Of a DNA stretch of 64,000 nt, positions 34,327-47,205 are shown in pieces. Under the pieces are notes generated by a model. The model ran no database searches and was not told where the DNA came from. It saw only the letters and a program-made list of their open reading frames with translations. The first letter of the stretch is position 1. Every line of letters begins with the position of its first letter. A program made the translations under genes and the position numbers. Source of the stretch: Panonychus citri (lineage: Eukaryota > Arthropoda > Arachnida > Trombidiformes > Tetranychidae); NCBI RefSeq assembly GCF_014898815.1, contig NW_026515541.1, positions 1,922,001 to 1,986,000 on the forward strand, read 5' to 3'.

Positions 34327-37305
34327 ATGGAAGTGAAATTTCTTGTATTCAACGGTTATAATAAAAAAGAAATAATCTCAAACCTTAAACAATGTGATAA
34401 TGATTTTATTTTTGTGAGTGAGGACAATTCGACAGAAAATGGATCAAACATCTTTAGAGGGTTTCGGATAAGCTTGACATGGTCAACTGAATGGATGATG
34501 GAAGAGACAATCTTATTGAAAGAAGATCTAATGCTTGTAACGCTGCGAAGAAACAACTGTAGACTTAGAATCATTGGTATTTATGCTTCACCAAGAAATA
34601 TGGATTCTATCATTGGTCTGATACGATATCTGAGTCAGGCTGATGATGAGGTATCGACACTTATAGTTGGTGACATCAACATTGAGACGCTGGTTTGGAC
34701 TGATTCGGTAAGAGTCAACAACAACATCGATGTTAAAACGAGAAAAGAAGTGGAAGCCATACTGAATGAGAAGCGATACATTTCTCTCCTACCAAGAAAT
34801 AAACCTGACTGCTACACCAGAATTATGGGAGATTCAGCCTCGGCTATTGATATCTGTCTTTATAACGGCAAAATTAAAGACAACAAAACACATCTGATTA
34901 AAATCAATGGCCTCGATCATTTGGTGATAAAGGGTAAATGTACTCTGATCTACAGAAGAACATTGACAGAACCAAAAATTCCAATTTATGGGAGTGATGT
35001 CCTGGAAGAAGGAAAAACGATAAATGAAACAATAAACAATTTATCGATGTTGGGAAAACCATTGAGGTGGAAGGTCAAAATGCAAGGCAACAGGAGAACC
35101 AGGAGAATCAAACGCAATATCAAAAGATCTGAAGGATTGGAGAAGCAAATATTAATAGAAAAATTAAGAAATAGCAGAATGAAATCAAAGAACGTTAAAT
35201 TATGGAAAATGAATGAACCTGATATTTTTGAACATATTAAGAAATTGAATTTTAACTATCAAAGATCTTACCTGAACAAAACAAAATTAAATTTGATTTG
35301 TACAAACGATGAACCGAATATAATCCATGAAGGATCAGCTGGTCTGACGGAAGAGGAGATTCAAATGGTGAAAGCAATGAAATTTAAAACTTCCTCAGGC
35401 TTGGCAGATGGATTCACGGTAAAGAGATGGAACAAAATCTGGGAGGAGAATAAAGATAAGATCATTAAATTAATTGATCAAATAATTAGCCAAGGTTATA
35501 TGCATCCAAACATCAATTTAAGTGGCGGAACAAAAATACCCAAACCTAATGGTGATTTTCGAACTGTTAGGACTCAATCCTTTCTTGGGAAGATACTTGA
35601 TAATGTACTTTTAAGGCGAGTTAAAAATACAGTACTAAAAGATATCGATCAAACGCTACAATTTGCATATCTAGGGCGCAAAAGAATTGACTTCCTGTAT
35701 ATGATTTACCTACACAGAAACAAATATAAATTCATGGTGAAAATGGATTTAACGAAGGCCTTTGATAAGGTGTCGAGATCAGCAATCAAGGAGAGACTAA
35801 TTGGAATGGAAGAAGAAGACGAAGCAATGGTGACTGACTTTACAATGAAAAGACGCATAAGAACTTATGAAAACGGCAGACTTATGATCAATGATGATCC
35901 TGAAGGGCTACAGGGATTTGCATTAGGCCCTTTCCTCTTTGTGCTGGCAATTGATTCAACACTTAGAGAAGTAAACAAAGACAACTCGATACACAAAGTC
36001 TTGGCATATGCTGACGATCTGATTCTTCTGACAAATAATATTAAACATTCGACAGAGGAGATTAAATTGGCCTTTAAAAAGATAAACCTAGAAATCAATG
36101 AGAACAAAACAGAGGTGATCAATGTCACTAAGATGAGAAGACATGAGATTGTTGGCTTTTCACTCCAGCCAACAAAATCAATACAGCGAATAATTAATGA
36201 TGCAAAACAAAAAGTTAAACTAAATAGACCTCAACTCAAGATCTTCAGAAGAATAACTCTGAAAAGAAGGAAAACCTTATACAATGCCTACTTTAATCAT
36301 GTCTTTGATGCCAGAGGCCTTTCGCCATGGTTAGAAAATAAACTTTATCTGTATACAGTTGACCTACTGTTAATTGCTGGCCGACGACTTACCAATATAC
36401 TAACAACGGAGAGAAAATACAAAAATTGGTGGTCCGAGTGGGCGCATGATATGCCAAATCCAGCGGTTTCTTATATAACGAACATAATATATGATTTATG
36501 GCAACTTAAAGAAAGAGGTGAATTGTTCCCGATAGTAAATTGGATGAGTGAGATCTTAAAGAGAACCATCGACCTAAACGGAAACGAAAAAAGAAGTGAT
36601 AATTATGAGAAAAATGAATGGACTATTCGATCCAAAGGATCTAGTTACTGTCTCGAACACAGATCATATCATATACATATTTACGACGAAAACAACTCAA
36701 GACACTTACAGGAAAGACGATTAATATTTCTGATAAAAGAAAAGATTGAAACGGGCCTAAACTACCTGATGCTTAAAGTTGAATTATTAAATTATAACAA
36801 ATGCATTCTCATTCGGATCTGCGAATCGTATGGCATCGAACTCGGATGGGGAGAACCAGAGGAATGCAACTTGGAAGCTGAAACCATATTGGTTGAATCC
36901 TTTCTTACGGAGAAAAATGCGAAAGAAGAAATCAAGAAAAAAATCAAAATGAGAGAGCAAATCATTGTAAGAAAACGATGTAACTATCTTCGTAAGCAAC
37001 TTCTGAAACCTGGAGAAAAGATAAATACCTTTTTCTACAAAACGAATTTGATGAATAACATTGCCTATGTAGAACGTAATGTTGAGTTACTAACACATGA
37101 ATGTACGGAAACGATGAATCTCAAACATTTGATAAACTGTAAGAGCTATCATCTTAAAACATGGAACTTAAAGAAGAACCTACAAAAAATTGAAGAAATG
37201 TTCACAACTATGAAAGACAATATTCAACTTCATATAAACTCGTTGAGGCTCGAGCAGCCGACTCTCGGTATGGGAGCCGCTTCAATAAGCGGGAGCAGCT
37301 GTTGA
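34327..37305 (+). CDS. LINE ORF2: APE endonuclease and reverse transcriptase (992 aa)
   Basis: Intact frame from the ATG at 34327. The N-terminal apurinic-type endonuclease has E32 (FVSEDN), IIGIYASP at 83-89, GDIN at 115-118, AIDICL with D175, and LDH (196-198) in place of the usual SDH. This domain nicks target DNA. The reverse transcriptase has motif A MDLTKAFD (473-480), motif B LQGFALGPFLF, motif C AYADDLILL (YADD 561-564) and a motif D-like INENKTEV. It primes cDNA synthesis on the nicked target. A region of about 400 residues follows, ending with a partial CCHC-like segment (HECTETMNLKHLINC). No RNase H motif was found. The clade is not certain; the layout fits Jockey/I/R1-type elements. 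No stop or frameshift was seen, so the copy may be recent. Confidence 0.93.
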   Translation: MEVKFLVFNGYNKKEIISNLKQCDNDFIFVSEDNSTENGSNIFRGFRISLTWSTEWMMEETILLKEDLMLVTLRRNNCRLRIIGIYASPRNMDSIIGLIRYLSQADDEVSTLIVGDINIETLVWTDSVRVNNNIDVKTRKEVEAILNEKRYISLLPRNKPDCYTRIMGDSASAIDICLYNGKIKDNKTHLIKINGLDHLVIKGKCTLIYRRTLTEPKIPIYGSDVLEEGKTINETINNLSMLGKPLRWKVKMQGNRRTRRIKRNIKRSEGLEKQILIEKLRNSRMKSKNVKLWKMNEPDIFEHIKKLNFNYQRSYLNKTKLNLICTNDEPNIIHEGSAGLTEEEIQMVKAMKFKTSSGLADGFTVKRWNKIWEENKDKIIKLIDQIISQGYMHPNINLSGGTKIPKPNGDFRTVRTQSFLGKILDNVLLRRVKNTVLKDIDQTLQFAYLGRKRIDFLYMIYLHRNKYKFMVKMDLTKAFDKVSRSAIKERLIGMEEEDEAMVTDFTMKRRIRTYENGRLMINDDPEGLQGFALGPFLFVLAIDSTLREVNKDNSIHKVLAYADDLILLTNNIKHSTEEIKLAFKKINLEINENKTEVINVTKMRRHEIVGFSLQPTKSIQRIINDAKQKVKLNRPQLKIFRRITLKRRKTLYNAYFNHVFDARGLSPWLENKLYLYTVDLLLIAGRRLTNILTTERKYKNWWSEWAHDMPNPAVSYITNIIYDLWQLKERGELFPIVNWMSEILKRTIDLNGNEKRSDNYEKNEWTIRSKGSSYCLEHRSYHIHIYDENNSRHLQERRLIFLIKEKIETGLNYLMLKVELLNYNKCILIRICESYGIELGWGEPEECNLEAETILVESFLTEKNAKEEIKKKIKMREQIIVRKRCNYLRKQLLKPGEKINTFFYKTNLMNNIAYVERNVELLTHECTETMNLKHLINCKSYHLKTWNLKKNLQKIEEMFTTMKDNIQLHINSLRLEQPTLGMGAASISGSSC
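37245..37305 (+). other. GC-rich potential stem-loops at the ORF2 3' end
   Basis: The last 60 nt of ORF2 are far richer in G and C than the flanks. CCGCTT (37277-37282) pairs with AAGCGG (37287-37292) around a CAAT loop. GGCTC (37247-37251) can pair with GAGCC (37274-37278), and GAGCAGC is repeated at 37252 and 37293. LINE reverse transcriptases often recognise a 3' stem-loop, so this may be the template recognition site even though it overlaps coding sequence. Confidence 0.35.
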
Positions 37306-37418
37306 ATCAGCAGGGTAAACCCAAACAAATCATTTGTGCTTTCTTGGTTTCAAGAACGGTAACTAATCGTTTTTCCTTCTTGTTGTTAAATTGTTGAGAT
37401 TTAACAATAGTACCAAAA

Positions 37419-40400
37419 ATGGATCTCATAAAATATCAACACATTTCCTCTCAACGTTCAGTAATTAGGAGTAATAAGAGTATTTATTTAAATTTGTTTA
37501 ACTCATTTCATTTCATTTCTTTATTGTTATTATTGTTGTGTTCCTCTTTTGTGGTATCCAATGTGTCGTCTATGGAAACAATTTCATCGGATGATGTTCA
37601 CATCGAGTGTAAATCAAATAATATTGCGGTTACAATTAATACTTCATCAACTTTTAATGGAATGATTTATCCTAAAGGACTTTCAACCAATTCTTCTTGT
37701 ATGATTGAGTTTAACAGCCAGGACAATGTTACTTATGTTTTACCTTTAAGATCATGTAACACAATGTCAACTGATGTGGTGAGTATTTTTATTGTCACTT
37801 CCATTGTTAACACTCTGTAAGGATTGTCCCTTTCTTCAATTTGGGAAGACATTTTCTCTTTATTCCAAAGGCAAATGTATTAATAGAATACACAAATACT
37901 TTTCGATAGGCAATAAGATAATACTAACAATAATTGTAGAAGGAAAATTTATCATGAAAAGTTTACAGTTAAACAAATCAAGAAAAATTTGAAATGTTTC
38001 TATTTCAGAACTTCTTGAACATTTGAAAATTGTAATTACAATGATCAAATTGATGTTTAATGAACATAACATTGGTTTAATCTTTTTCTATCATTTCTAT
38101 TTCCCCATACGTTATTATAATAACAATACAATTGAATAATGGTTGAAATTGATCAATTCTCTTTGTAATCAATATTGTATTATTAATAATGGTGATGGTG
38201 CGGATGATTATGTCTGAAAAAATGAAAATTGGTTACCCATTACCTTGATTTTCATCTATTGACCCGAGTATTTCAGTGTAACGGTAAAAAAAGGAAGAGA
38301 TCTATCAAAGTAATCTAAGTTTTGAATCATCTTACTTTAATGATGATGAGAAATGTGAATCAAGAAGATGTAATTCTGTTAACCGGTTTTTGTTAAAAGT
38401 TTCAGTTGATGAGCGGGAATTACTTCCGCAATTCTTTTTTTCTTCTTCTCCTTGATGTTTCTCAAGATGAGAATACTGAGAGAGAGAGAGAGAAAGTAAG
38501 AGAAATATCAACATCTCAACCTCATGATCATCATCATCATCATTGTACTATCAACCGGAAGCTTTTCTTTAGAATCTATCTTGACCTTTTATAATTAAAA
38601 TTTATCTCTTGTGTATGTTAACAGGAGAGAGAGGAAGAATAGAAATAAAAAAATGATATTTTATATTACATCTACAGGAGATTATGATGATGATGAAAAT
38701 CTCATGAATATATAATATAAACAAGTAATTTAATGTATTGATTGTATTGTCAAGATATAAGGACAGTTATTTTAATCACTATAACCATAATTATAATGAT
38801 CATTAAATTACCCTAACCAGTATTTATAAGAATAATATACATTCAGTGTCATTACAGAGAATCACGTTTATCCATTTCATTAGAGTTAAGGAAATGTTAA
38901 CATAGATTAAGAGAGAGAGAGGGATAAAATCCTTATGAATTAACCTTCTATCACAATTATTGTTCTAATCGTAATTATCTTCTAATAGGATGATGGAATT
39001 GAATATTATAATACCGTCGTCGTTCAACCTCACCGAAAATTAGTCACTAATCAAGGTAAAGGTTATCACATTCGATGTCGATATCAAACGAAAGAGAAGA
39101 CGATTGCCAATTCATTCAATATAAGGTAAGTTGATCAACTTAATTATTAATTTCGACTCAATCAGCTGATGGAAAACATGAAGAATAAGATTATCTTTAC
39201 AACGATTATTATTTTTAATCTTTAATTTCAACTTCTCTCACCGGCTAATGTGAAAACTTAGGTGATCGATTTTTCCAAGTTTTTCCAATTACGATTAAAT
39301 TGTTTCTAATACACTAAATTACACATTATCTTTTTGATTTTCTTGCTTCTTTGGCTTTTCTATTACACTAAAGGATAATCTTAATCATTTGAGGCTTACA
39401 CGCAACAATCAACAATGATCAATGATCATAATAATAATAATATATAACAATCAACCTTGATAACCATTGTCATCTTACCAATTTTTTTTTCTTCTCTCTC
39501 AGTTGATTCTTGTTTTTTCTTTATAAACAATCAACTCTTTACCTGTTTCTTTTTATTACCTGATATTGTTAACATAGTTTTTAACCTGTAGTGTTTACTT
39601 TATTATAATTTATCATGATTTGTTCATCAATATAATAATTAGCACGCAAGCAACAATTGAATTTAAATTGTTGATCTAACGCTATTTAGTATTTACAACA
39701 AACGTTAAAAGATCTGATAGTTTTTCATCTGCTGTATTAGGTATTAACGTTTCTCTAAATTCAACATCAACGATAATATTTCATTTAGATATTAAATAGA
39801 TAATATTATTATTGTTTTTCCCCATACAATTAACATTTAATTGTTACAAGTTACTTGTGTAGTTACAGGTTTTAAGCTGATTAATTTGATTGTAATCATA
39901 ATACAAGCAAATACTACATTGATATGTTACGATTTAAATTGTTTCATGATTATAATCTCTCCTGAGATGACCATTGAACTATCATGTAACAAGTTAATTG
40001 TTTTGTATGGCTTAAAGTTCAGTTATAATCATTAGACAATTTAATGATGATTTAATTGTTGACAATTTCTTTAATTCCTAATCCTTCATTATTTAAGATG
40101 ATTATCATCAACTGCTACCAGAATCTTTTATGTTTATCAACTTTTTTTTTTCTTCAATGGTGAGAAATTGAATTAACTAAATTAACCAAATTGTTGAAGG
40201 AAAATGATGATAATTGTTCATTAGGCGTTTTCCCCGTCTTATTACAATTACTACAATTATTGTGATTATTTTAATTGTTACCGTTGTCCTTGTCTTTGAA
40301 GCATCTTTAATCATTTACATATTTAAACAAAATCCATACTCTATTCAAAGTTGATTAAATGTTTTTAGTGGGTGTTAACTTTAATTCTTGATTGTTTTTA

Positions 40401-41900
40401 TAATTAACCATTAATCATTTATTATTATTATGATGATGATTCGTTGAGAAAATTGCTGTTTACCTTGGATAGAAAGAGAAACTGTTGTTTTAATTTCTTA
40501 ATAAGGATAATCAAGGTTGAGGTTGATTGTAAAAATTGATTAGTAAACTTTAAGCTCTCTTCTTGGACAATAAACAATCATACTTACTCAATAGGTAACG
40601 AATAAAGTTAATTGCTATTTAATTAACGTAAAATTTGAAACAACAGTTTAATTTTAAAGATCAGCTGATAATCATATAATTGTTTGAAGGTAACTTATTC
40701 AATTATGTTAATCAAGTGATAATATTGATTCACTTTCATTATTAAATCATAAAATGAAGGATTGGTTTGTTTACTAACAAAATTGAAATGAAAATTTTAA
40801 TTTTCATCTTAATTGTATCAACTATGTATTATATAAATGTTATGGTAATTTGATAATTCAAATCTCTCGACTAAATTAATCTAATTGTGATTGATTTAGA
40901 TATATCTGCATGATGAGAAAAGTTTAGTTGATTGTTGCCTTATGGTGTCTCACGATTTGAACTCTCAAGTTGATTGTTTTCAATGTTTGATTAACCTCGA
41001 AATTTGAAAATGAAATTAATCCATTGGGCACACCTTATTTAATCTTACTACAACAATCAATCAACAATCAATTTGAAAAGCAAATCAAGTAACAAAAAAA
41101 AGAGAGTGAGTGTGAGAGAAAGTTAATCATTAATTATTTTTATTATATAAGTGAAAACTGATTTGGTTGATTGTTGTGTCAAGATGATTAGTGATAGATG
41201 CCTGTGGATATTGAATTAACTTGATGAAGTCAAGCTATTTACTATTACTATTACCGGCGCTTGAAATTTTTCATCATAACAATCAAAATGTTGATTTTTT
41301 TTGATGATGATGATGGTCCAGGTCCATGATGATGATAGTCAATGTTTACTTAGGTTGAAAAACCAGAATATACCTGGTAAACCCTATTTCTGGTTCATCA
41401 TCATTTTTCATCATCTCCATCAAAATAAGGCAACCGTGTAAATCCTTATCATAATACACTAACTAATAATAATGATAATATCGATAGTGATAATGTTAAT
41501 AATATTTTTTCCAGTTTTTCTTAACCAATGTTACGGTCTAAAGGTATTTTCGTGAGAAACTGTCAAACAAGTCTCTTTCTATCTCTTTCTCTTTTCATTA
41601 TCATCATCATCAAAATTACCTGTAGGACCAAAGATTGGCTGTGTTCAATTGATAGGGAAGAGGAGGCGGTGGGGGTAGTAGGGAGGAGATGAAGGATGTT
41701 ATCAGGATGCTTACTTTAGACAACATCAACAAAAAAGTCAACAACATCAAGATAAAGATGATGAAGCTACAAACAGAAGCTAAAAAATAGAAGAAAAAAA
41801 ATGAAGAAACTTTTTTTACATTTCTCTTTATGCAAACATCATCATCAATTTAATGGATCACAAGAAGATGAGAAAAGATGGAAAACTTCGGCTCCGGAAG

Positions 41901-41961
<61 letters not shown>

Positions 41962-44900
41962 CTAAACATTCATTTATATCAAATCTTCATCAATTTTACC
42001 TGAAAGATGATTGACTTGTTGATCTTTCCTTGAAATTTGTTCACAATTTGCATTGTAATTGATAAGCTGATATTCAGTGGTTCTGACAATTTAAATTGTG
42101 GAGACAAAAACAATCAAAGATCATCATTAGTAAAATGTTAGCAAATTGTTAATCTTCTAATTGTGACCATCCATTGTTTCAAACTAATTCACAATTGAAT
42201 TAACCATTAACGATACTCTTGCTATTAACTAACTCATGTGAGAGTCACTTCAAGTGTAGTCACCTCGCTGTTTAATTTTCTTACCTCCAGAACCATGATT
42301 ATCATGATAATCATTATAACTATTATCATGATGCTTGTTATTAACATTATTTTATTTAATACTTTGAGTATGTTCAGTTTTTTTTTGCTTTATTCTCGCT
42401 CCTTAAATTGTCTAGAGAATGGGATGAGAATGAAAAAGGAGGATGATAATGATGAGAATTCTTATAATACTATGTAATGTATTCATCTTTATCAATCCTT
42501 AAGGTTACATAAAAAAACACCTAAGGAGCAATCAAACCTTCATCTTGATCGTCATCATCATCATCATCTCTCTCTCTCTCTCATCATTATCATCATCATT
42601 CATCAGAAACTAAACCTCCATTGAAGTTTTTTTACTCATTGTAAAATTATATGGTTTCTTTGGTGGTTTTTTGCATCTAAATTGCAATTTCTACACAAAA
42701 TAATAGTTTATGTTGATTATTCTGATTATTATCCAGAGAAAGAGTAACGATTATCCTTTCTCGTCTTTGAATTCATGACAAAATCTATATAATTTACCTA
42801 GAGTATAACAATTAACCCTACCGATACCCCCCACAACTTGAGGTATTTTTTTCTACTACTAAATTGTTCATTGATTGAAAATCTAAATATCATTTGGTTA
42901 GAAAAGATTTTACTATCAACTCAATTTTAATCATATCTCTAAATTAACCATCTATTAAAACTAAATTAGATTTAATTGTCTTGTTTTGCCTACTACCTGT
43001 TGATTATTTTCCTTTTCTAAGGTCATTAGTTGAGATTTTATTTCATTTTCATGATCAACATTAAGATTATCATTTGAATTAGTTTTTTTTGACTATTTCA
43101 CCAATACAAATCACTTATTATCAAACTATTAATGGATTACGTGATTATGATAATACCTATCAAGATTAAAAGATTTATTATCCATATGAATGATATTTAA
43201 TAACAATATTTTATTATTATTATTATTGTTTTGTGATATAATTTACATACAATATCAATACATTAGTTGAATAGATTTAGAAAGTGAAATTAAAGTTAAG
43301 GTAATTACGATTCTTTCATATTAATAGTACATTGAAATTGAGATTATCATTTATATAAGTGTAAAGGTGAGAGAAGAGGCCTTGATATTTTACCTTGAGG
43401 TCAATATTTAAGATGATTGAGTGATGATGATGAGGATAAAAAAAAAGTACAGATGAGACTAGTATATAAAATGGTAATGATATGATATATAATAATTTAA
43501 CATCTTCTTCATGATTTAATAGGAACAGGTAACGGAAACTGTAACCAGAACCATTTGGATTACTTTTTCCTTTATCAAAGAAACGTGAAAATAGACTAGT
43601 TAAATTAGCAATTAAGTGATTAACATATTGATCAACTTGATTAGTTAAATGTTACTTGTTATTGTAATAATTTGTTTGAAAGTGAAAGACAATTTATTGA
43701 AATAACAATCAATAGATATTGTTGATTGTTATTTAGGAATAGAAAAAGAAATTGAATAAAATACTCTCAGGGTGTAACCTGATAAATTTAACATGTAATT
43801 AGATGTTACAAAAGTGAATAAGATGAAATAAAAATGATGAAAGATAATTACGATGATTACAGAAAATCAATTGAAATTATATCAATTTATGAATGGTGAG
43901 TCTGTTTCGATGAAGATAATGAAGGAATTCCTTTTACCTGTTATCTTCTGGCTTAAGGTGTTATTATAATGATTGTTATGTTATTAAATTGTCACTTTCT
44001 CAGTATTTTTATTGTTACTAGGATTGTGATGGTTAATACTAATACTTGTGATATTCCCTGTGTATGAATTAGTTTCTTACCTTTTTGCCAGAAAACGATG
44101 ATGAGCAGGATAAGTTTGTAAAGAAAAGATGAAGACTGAAATAATAATATGACGAAACATGACAGTGAAGGTAAATTTGATGATAATAATAAAAGTAATC
44201 ATGATAATCAGATAATAATTTACCTTGGGTCAAAACATTGGAATTAAAAATTTGTCAAATTTTTTTCTTCTCCAATCCATTAATATTTTGTCAAGATTTT
44301 TCTATAATATGTATGAAAGTTTTTTTTTGCTTTTCTTCAATTTATAACTGAAAAGAAAACCAAATTTATCACCAAAAACTAGTTGGAAATTGAGTTGAAC
44401 GCAAGAGGAAAACTGAAATTTCAAGTTCCATGTTGAGATTACCTGACAATTAATCATTTTCTTCACCATAATTTTATTATATTATAACATGAGCGTAATT
44501 ATTATCAAGTAATTTTCTGATTAAGGTAACAAGAGACTCATGACAAACAGTATCATCACTAAATTCAATTACCATGTGATTTTATTGGTTAATTAAAGGC
44601 TTTCAAATTAATCTGATCAACACATATCCAATGTGAAACTATGTAACAATAATACTTGTATTGATTACTATCAATATCGTTGAATATTTTATTGTTTCCA
44701 ATAGGCGAAACTGATTGTGATTAACATCATAAATTAATGTGTTAACTGGTTGATGATATCATATCAGGTTGTTCAACCTTTTTTTTCATGTTCCTACCAA
44801 ATTAATATCATTATTTGAATCTCATATTCATCATGTTTGTTATCATGAGTTTGTTAGATTATCATTTTGAAACGTTACAGTGATAAAAGTGATTAACTTA

Positions 44901-47167
44901 ATGACAGTTACTTAACTGTTTGTTTATTATCACATGTGTACCTTGATTATTTCATCATTATTATGATTAGCCTGGTGATAAAATATATATTTATACATGA
45001 TTCATATAACAATCAACATCTTCTGAATTTTTTTCACTTCCATGATGATGATAAAATTATTATGAATTTAATTGCTACCGTAAATATATATTTTTACTAA
45101 TGTTTAAAGTCAGTTTTCCCGACAATTAAGTTTAATTTTTTGTTCAACTACATGATTATGATTATTTTCCTGAATGAATAATTATGGTTTTCCGTTGAGC
45201 AAAAATTAACTAATCATTGAACTTTAGTAAATTGTGTAAATCAATTCAACAATCAAGTAAACAACAAAATATTGATGATTGAATATTTAGAAAAGTAAAA
45301 AGCTAATTACGATTCCAACAATTAGCTTGAATTTTGAGATTAAATTTTGTTCATTTATCTTGTTGTTGTTTCATTATGAAACTTGATTAATCTATTAAAT
45401 TGTTATATGTTATCTTAATTGTTGTTGTATGGTCAGTTAATTTGATTTATAAAAATAATGAAAGTATTAATATAAATTGTAATACATTTTCATTGTAGAT
45501 TAAAATCTTAGCTATAGTTTAATTGTTTGAAGATTGTTACAATTATTGTTGAACAATCATGATTAGATTTGGGTTAACTGGTAATCTTATATTGTTAAAT
45601 TTACTATTAATAATATATAACAAGTTGATAACAATGATTAACGGATTAGAATCATTTAACTAACTATAAAAGTATATAATTAATCAGATGAAATTGATTA
45701 TCTTCATATTACTTGTAACATGAATCAAAAATATCTCATTGATTGTTTTTAATTGTTGGGAAAGTTAATAAGTTAACATACTTTTTGAGGTTATTATCAA
45801 TTCTAATTGTCTGAACATCACTTCAACAATTAAAAGTTTAATTTAAATTGATTGTATTGAGAAAACTATTCATGTATTGAATTTTCTCTCTCATCAATTC
45901 TTGATTACAATTAACAATTTATCAATTCAATTGAACTCACAACAACAATGACTACAATTGTTTCAATAAAACAATTAGGCAAATCGATTTCCATATCGAA
46001 AGTTAATTGTTAATCAGACAGCATTGACCGTTAACCAATCAAATTAATTGATTATAAATATGATATATGATTTGTTTTATCATCATCATGTATGTTGATA
46101 TTTTCCCTGTCATCATTTCATGATAATTGTGATAATAACGATCATGATTATGACGAAAGTGATGACGTTCCAATATTTTTTTCAGAAGAAGAAAAAAAAG
46201 TTTCAAAAAGTGCTAATAACCATGAAAAAATAACATGTTCCTACCATGATAAGAGATTCGGTTCAAACTGAATTATCTCCAATGATAATCAAGAATGATT
46301 TAAATCTTAACATGATTCATGATCAGCTAAATGACAAGCAATGAAAAGTAATTAATTGATCATCTTCATAGAGATCATTAAATTGAATTTTGTTCAGAAT
46401 TTTGTTGAAGTAAAAAAAGTTTTTCTTCCTATTTCAACAATTAATCAAATTCAATGATACCAATGCCAGGAATAAGTGATTAAAGGATTTAATTTACAGC
46501 CCCACACTTTATAACCATTAACAATTAATAGCAACAATTAAGAAACATGATCATGACAAAATTTTCAAGTCTCATCATCAACTGACAGCAACGGTTAACA
46601 ATTAGTTAAACGATTATTAGTGATTTTTAAATCTCTAGATATACAAATTGGAGGATGTTAGTTACAACTAATCATATGATTATGTTTAATTGTTGATTAG
46701 TATGAAAGTAATAATTGATCGGAATAAAATTAAGATATAATTTGTTGTTTATTATTGAGGATTGGGAAAGATGAAGGTGAAAGATTATGTTCATCAAATT
46801 AATGTGGTTAACTTGATCTAATCATTTGGTTTCACTTTTCTTAATCTTCCTCCTCATTTCCCTTCACTGTATCGTCATCATCCTATTTATCTTCCTACTT
46901 TCCTCTCCACTTTACTTTGCCCACGGCGGTTGAACTACAACATTATTAAATATACTTACCTTTATACTTGAATTTATTGTCACTCTAATCTTGTTTGCTG
47001 CTTATCATCATCATTTAGGATTATCCTTATGTGATATAGTTTAATACATATACAAAATATATCATCGTCATCATCATCATGGTCATACGATCAAGTCTCC
47101 CCATGAAAAGTTGAATTGTTCCTGAAAGAAAATGAATCAACAACTTCAACCTGAGTTAACTATCATT

Positions 47168-47205
<38 letters not shown>

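Larger units (their letters stand above)
27985..37305 (+). mobile_element. Non-LTR retrotransposon (LINE) cluster with seven ORFs
   Basis: Seven same-strand, stop-free reading frames (27985, 28954, 30865, 31778, 32750, 33872 and 34327 starts) are packed between PSMG4 and the ZP gene. The last encodes an APE-type endonuclease plus reverse transcriptase. The first six look like divergent ORF1/gag-like RNA-binding proteins; the first, second and fifth have zinc-knuckle arrays. Spacers are 198, 699, 439, 336, 225 and 44 nt and contain AATAAA words. No long terminal repeats, no poly(A) tail and no target-site duplication could be identified, so the outer borders are only the ORF limits. Whether all seven belong to one element, or whether some are independent genes derived from ORF1, cannot be decided here. 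Confidence 0.8.

Noticed and set aside
27985..37305. Possibility that the cluster is an integrated virus
   Set aside because: The APE endonuclease plus YADD reverse transcriptase without protease, integrase, LTRs or envelope fits a non-LTR retrotransposon; no capsid or envelope features were seen.
37860..38072. Minus-strand frame in intron 1 of the ZP gene
   Set aside because: AT-rich hydrophobic reading without homology; intronic noise.
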